The translations under genes and the position numbers were made by a program. The notes under the pieces are model-generated. The model ran no database searches. It saw nothing but the letters and a program-made list of their open reading frames with translations, and was not told the DNA's origin. A stretch of 34,427 nt of DNA, from contig CAMHSJ010000019.1 in the NCBI GenBank assembly GCA_946187935.1, forward strand, positions 1 to 34,427. Reading direction: 5' to 3'. The stretch comes from an uncultured Clostridia bacterium. GTDB taxonomy: Bacteria; Bacillota; Clostridia; Saccharofermentanales; Saccharofermentanaceae. The first letter of the stretch is position 1, and each line of letters starts with the position of its first letter. Of the stretch, positions 31,601 through 34,427 are shown in pieces.

Positions 31601-32413
31601 TGAGATCCTTTCACCGTAAACATCTTCTCTTACCGAGAGGTAATCAGCATATGTGTTCTTTATCTCGTTAGTAAGCTCGTCGTCGCCGTCAAACTTAACA
31701 TCAGTAAGCTGAGTTAGGAAGGTCGTGTGGCGGCAGTGATCTGACCAGTATGTATCAAGCACCCTGATCTCAGTTACAGTCGGCTGTCTGCCCTGCTCTT
31801 TGAAGAAATCCTGAACGAACTTGATATCTTCGAAGCTCATTGCAAGACCCATGGAAGACCTCAGATCAGAAAGAGCGCTGTCATCCATGTCCGTAAAACC
31901 TTCAATTGAAGGAACTGTGGTAGGGATATCGTACTTATCTACAAGAGTCTCAGGCTTGTCAGCTGATGCTTCCCTGCATTCAACGGGGTTAATGAGGAAT
32001 GTCTTGATCTTGGCCTTGTCCTCTTCCGTAACATCTCCATAGAAAGCAACGATCTTGGCGCACTTAACGATCGGCCTGTCCTTCTGTGTAAGGAACTGGA
32101 TGCACTGCGCAGCAGAGTCAGCTCTCTGGTCGTACTGACCGGGAAGCGATTCTATGATGAGCACATAAGATGCATCTGACAGATCGACTGTCTCATCAGA
32201 AACAGTATCTACAGGCGGTTCGCTGAATACGATGGTCTTAGCCTTATCGTATTCCTCATCGGTAATGCCGGAAACATCGTAACGGTTGATCACGCGGACT
32301 CCTGTTATGCCTGAGCACTCGAGGTCATACTTTACGTCATGCAGTATTCCGCCGGCTTCAACATTGAATCCTTCTTTCTTTTCCGATAAGACTCTTCTTA
32401 CAAGGTCGTTCAT
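28631..32413 (-). CDS. purL: Phosphoribosylformylglycinamidine synthase, single-chain
   Basis: Fourth step of purine synthesis: FGAR + glutamine + ATP to FGAM. The 1260-residue chain unites all parts found as PurS/PurQ/PurL in Bacillus: an N-terminal PurS-like region, the ATP-binding synthetase with DTYWSDHCRHTTF, FKNETHNHPTEIEPFGGAAT and GGRTGRDGIGGATGSS, and a C-terminal class I glutamine amidotransferase with PVFPGTNCEIDTA, MIPGGFSAGDEPEGSG, the nucleophile in MLGICNGFQAL and the HGEGKF histidine region. GGAGGA precedes the ATG. It stands apart from other purine genes, between htpG and ksgA. Confidence 0.96.
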   Translation of the reverse strand: MNDLVRRVLSEKKEGFNVEAGGILHDVKYDLECSGITGVRVINRYDVSGITDEEYDKAKTIVFSEPPVDTVSDETVDLSDASYVLIIESLPGQYDQRADSAAQCIQFLTQKDRPIVKCAKIVAFYGDVTEEDKAKIKTFLINPVECREASADKPETLVDKYDIPTTVPSIEGFTDMDDSALSDLRSSMGLAMSFEDIKFVQDFFKEQGRQPTVTEIRVLDTYWSDHCRHTTFLTQLTDVKFDGDDELTNEIKNTYADYLSVREDVYGERISKKPVCLMDLATLAGKKLKKDGKLDDLDESEEINACSIKIRIEVDGEPQDYIFMFKNETHNHPTEIEPFGGAATCLGGAIRDPLSGRSYVYQAMRVTGAGDPTVPVSLTLKGKLSQKKLVRTAAAGYSSYGNQIGLATGQVDELYHPGYIAKRMEIGAVVGAAPASNIVRERPAAGDIVVLLGGRTGRDGIGGATGSSKAHDTKSVITCGSEVQKGNPPTERKLQRLFRKPEVTKLIIRCNDFGAGGVSVAIGELADGLKINLDAVPKKYDGLDGTEIAISESQERMAVVIHPQDLDKFMAAAAEENLEATVVAEVTAEPSMKMVWNGNTIVDIPRSFIDTNGASQFTEAMVKPAEGEIYLDKAADGITPDDFAASLKGTLNSLDGCSRKGLIQRFDSSIGAATVLMPYGGKMQNSPEEGMAAKIPLDKGTTNDCSVMAYGFDPFYTEWSPFAGSYHAVVESLLKLLAMGADPLKARLTFQEYFERMGASDTWGKPLAALLGAYRAQLDFGTAAIGGKDSMSGSFNDIHVPPTLVSFAVGMTTTDKIISATLKGAGQRLYMLTCARNGMGFYKKDHVLRVFKAVKELQDRKQVENAAVVKSSGVASRVAAMCFGNELGFEFSDKLSFEDLFSRKMGTILVAIPNDSNAIDKVEMAGGKFVGMTNASGKFSWNGQELSIAEALDCYEGKLERIFPTKAAEAQMPFEIKEYTTDKTFKAAPGVLKGAKPKVIIPVFPGTNCEIDTARAFERAGADAEVFVIRNRNQNDINESFTELASKIKGANIVMIPGGFSAGDEPEGSGKFITASFRNTGLSDAVTDLLQNRDGLMLGICNGFQALIKLGLVPYGEIRDMTSDSPTLTFNNIGRHQNKYVATKIMSNNSPWLTGVKPGEVYEIPVSHGEGKFAASEELVRKLAENGQIATCYVDLNGKQSDITEFNPNGSICAIEGILSPDGRVLGKMGHSERYEADLTKNIPGIKDQKIFESGVAYFL

Positions 32414-32437
32414 TTTTAAGTCCTCCGTTGGGCTTTA

Positions 32438-34366
32438 TTACAGGTTGTCTACGCTCTTGGCGAGCAATTCCGAATTGTACTTGAGGAAACGTTCAAGTCC
32501 TGCACTGTCTAAAGAACCGTGGGCAAGCTTTGCCTGGTCGTAGATATGCCTCGCAAGTCTGTCTGCCTCCTGCTTATTGGTTCCTAACGATTCAGCAGCA
32601 GAAAGCTTTGTTATCAGCTCTGAATCGGTATTTACTACAAGTTCCTCCGTTTCAGGGAACATGTCAGCTAAGTCTTCAGGTGACATCTGGCTCATGGACA
32701 TCATGCGCTCATACTGTTCACGCATCTCCTTCATACGGCGGTTTGACTCTGCCTCACGGATAAGCGCAGGCATCTTGTCCTTGCCCATCGCCTTCGCGAA
32801 AACATTGAGCTTATCGTTGCCCAGAGCGCCTCTGAAGATATCCTTGAGCTTATTTTGGGTCTCTTCATCAGATTCTTCTCCTGAAAGCTCAGAGTCTACT
32901 CTCTGGAACCTGTTATCAGGCTTCTTATACTCATGGAAAGACATGAAGTTATTGTCGATCTCATGGTCCATGATGACAACGTCATAACCGTCAGACCTGC
33001 TCATCTCAACATAAGCAGCCTGAGCCTTGGGATCTGTTGTATATCTTACGTTCTTGTGATCATCAGATACGAGTTCACTGAAAGTCTTATATGTGCCATC
33101 GGTAGTCTTATAAAGGCAGATATCCTCGACCTTCTCATAGAACTTGTCTTCCTTCATCATGCCGTATTTAACGAAGACGGCAATGTCAGACCAGTACTTC
33201 TCGAAGTCTTCCCTCTGCTTCTTGAACAGCTCGTTAAGTTTGTCAGATACCTTCTTGATGATGTGTCCTGAAAGCTTCTTAACATATTCATCCTGCTGGA
33301 GAGCAGATCTTGAAACGTTGAGCGGAAGATCGGAGCAATCAAGGCAGCCCTGCAGAAGGAAGAGAAAATCAGGGATTATCTCTTCGATATTATCTGCTAC
33401 GAAGATCTGGTGGTTGTAGATCTTGATCCTGCCCTCAAGGCTCTGGTATGTATTGTCGGTCTTGGGAAAATAGAGTATGCCCTGAAGAGTAAAAGGATAA
33501 TCCATATTAAGGTGAATCCAGAACAAAGGATCCCTTCCGTCGTTAAATACGCTGTGATAGAAGGACTTATACTCGTCGTCAGTGCATTCGGAGGGCTTCT
33601 TGATCCACAAAGGTGACTTGTTATTTACGGGAACATACTTAACGGGATCAGCCTCGTAAGTCTCGCCCTTCTCCTCTGCTTCCTTCTTTCTCTTCTCTTC
33701 AGCTTCCTCATGGAGCCTGTCAGACTTAAGATCGATGTAATAGATATCCGAAGGAGCAAAATAGCAGTACTTACGGATCGTCATCCTTATGGTTGCAGAG
33801 TCAAACTGCGAAGCGGCTTCTTCAGACAGCTTGAGAGTAATGAGCGTTCCTCTTGTAGTTCTGTCAGAATCAGAAAGCTCAAAGTCCATTCCGTCAGCAG
33901 AGTGCCAGCGGACAGCTTCAGAACCTTCAGCAAAGCTCTTGGTATCGATTGTTACATCATCTGCTACCATAAAAGCTGAATAGAATCCAAGACCGAAGTG
34001 GCCGATAATGCCTGTCTTGTCCGTTGATTCCTGATTGTACTTGGTAACAAAATCAAGAGCGCCCGAGAAAGCTATCTGATTGATATACTTCTCGACTTCA
34101 TCGGCCGTCATGCCGATTCCGTTGTCTTCGAAGCTTAATGTCTTATTGTCATCATCATATGTGATCTTAATGGAGTATTCACCATTGGGATCTGCTCCTT
34201 CTTCAGCCTTGCCCATCTCAGCAAGCCTCTTGTGCTTGGAGATAGCATCTGCGCAGTTAGACACTAATTCTCTGATGAAGATATCCTTATCCTCATAGAG
34301 CCACTGTCTGATGACCGGGAAAATGTTTTCGGTAGTTACCGAAACTTTTCCGCTCTTCTTATCCAT
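32438..34366 (-). CDS. htpG: Molecular chaperone HtpG (Hsp90 family)
   Basis: ATP-dependent dimeric chaperone. The 642-residue protein has the GHKL ATPase N-terminal domain with IRELVSNCADAI (catalytic Glu), FEDNGIGMTADE and GHFGLGFYSAFMVADDV (about 117-133), a short charged linker (EEAEEKRKKEAEEKGE), the middle domain with SRSALQQDEYVKK, and the C-terminal dimerisation domain. GAGGTGAT precedes the ATG. The 61 bases upstream to the window edge show no CIRCE or CtsR-like operator, but the promoter may lie outside. It is the first gene of the visible minus-strand run, 24 bases before purL. Confidence 0.96.
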   Translation of the reverse strand: MDKKSGKVSVTTENIFPVIRQWLYEDKDIFIRELVSNCADAISKHKRLAEMGKAEEGADPNGEYSIKITYDDDNKTLSFEDNGIGMTADEVEKYINQIAFSGALDFVTKYNQESTDKTGIIGHFGLGFYSAFMVADDVTIDTKSFAEGSEAVRWHSADGMDFELSDSDRTTRGTLITLKLSEEAASQFDSATIRMTIRKYCYFAPSDIYYIDLKSDRLHEEAEEKRKKEAEEKGETYEADPVKYVPVNNKSPLWIKKPSECTDDEYKSFYHSVFNDGRDPLFWIHLNMDYPFTLQGILYFPKTDNTYQSLEGRIKIYNHQIFVADNIEEIIPDFLFLLQGCLDCSDLPLNVSRSALQQDEYVKKLSGHIIKKVSDKLNELFKKQREDFEKYWSDIAVFVKYGMMKEDKFYEKVEDICLYKTTDGTYKTFSELVSDDHKNVRYTTDPKAQAAYVEMSRSDGYDVVIMDHEIDNNFMSFHEYKKPDNRFQRVDSELSGEESDEETQNKLKDIFRGALGNDKLNVFAKAMGKDKMPALIREAESNRRMKEMREQYERMMSMSQMSPEDLADMFPETEELVVNTDSELITKLSAAESLGTNKQEADRLARHIYDQAKLAHGSLDSAGLERFLKYNSELLAKSVDNL

Positions 34367-34427
34367 AATGTATCACCTCGTATTATTAGATTTGTAGTTT
34401 TTATAAACCCTCATCAAGGTCTTATAA

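Noticed and set aside
34367..34427. CIRCE or CtsR operator before htpG
   Set aside because: No TTAGCACTC/GAGTGCTAA or tandem GGTCAAA element is present in the 61 bases available.

Overview
The window looks like chromosome from a low-to-mid GC, Gram-positive anaerobe of the class Clostridia, possibly a gut or rumen plant-fibre degrader. This is inferred from strong GGAGG-type ribosome sites, frequent AGA/AGG arginine codons, a PyrR-controlled pyrimidine operon, ATP-type PEP carboxykinase, B-type (PyrK-dependent) dihydroorotate dehydrogenase, single-chain PurL, and two secreted proteins with clostridial ChW repeats, one of them a GH5 glycanase. The species cannot be fixed from the sequence alone. 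I see no transposase, integrase, rRNA or CRISPR array.

Layout. 1-889 (-): 5' part of pckA, running off the left edge. 1092-2441 (-): membrane-anchored HD-GYP c-di-GMP phosphodiesterase. 2586-3035 (+): C-terminal half of an MBL-fold metallohydrolase without its metal-binding N-terminal half, next to tRNA-Leu(CAA) at 3073-3157 (-). 3217-11277 (+): pyrimidine operon, with promoter, PyrR-binding leader, then pyrR-pyrB-pyrC-pyrF-pyrK-pyrD-pyrE-like and an AMP-forming acyl-CoA synthetase. Carbamoyl-phosphate synthase (carAB) and the regulatory subunit pyrI are absent here. 11343-15396 (+): tldD-tldE and metY (O-acetylhomoserine sulfhydrylase). 15540-17042 (+): secreted six-ChW protein. 17190-17857 (+): small hicAB toxin-antitoxin locus whose hicA is frameshifted, bracketed by two near-identical terminators. 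18012-22067 (-): corA-like, degenerate alpha/beta hydrolase, tsaD, smpB, vanZ-like. 22156-34366 (-): htpG, purL, ksgA, zapA, U32 peptidase, dut and a six-ChW GH5 glycanase.

How the genes work together. PyrB, PyrC, PyrD/PyrK, PyrE-like and PyrF carry carbamoyl phosphate and aspartate to UMP. PyrR should sense UMP/UTP and PRPP and bind the leader, whose three alternative helices can be drawn directly from the sequence. PurL and Dut add purine synthesis and dUTP clean-up. SmpB, TsaD, KsgA and the RlhA-like U32 protein serve translation and RNA modification, ZapA cell division and HtpG protein folding. The GH5 enzyme and the second ChW protein are the exported, polysaccharide-facing part.

The most unusual points are: the pyr leader and the tldD upstream region, where a terminator-like hairpin also contains the ribosome site of the next gene; a divergent PyrE lacking the usual PRPP motif; a frameshifted hicA upstream of an intact hicB; a membrane hydrolase that has lost its nucleophile and histidine; a CorA relative with GQN in place of GMN; and two ChW arrays that match repeat by repeat although they sit in otherwise unrelated genes.
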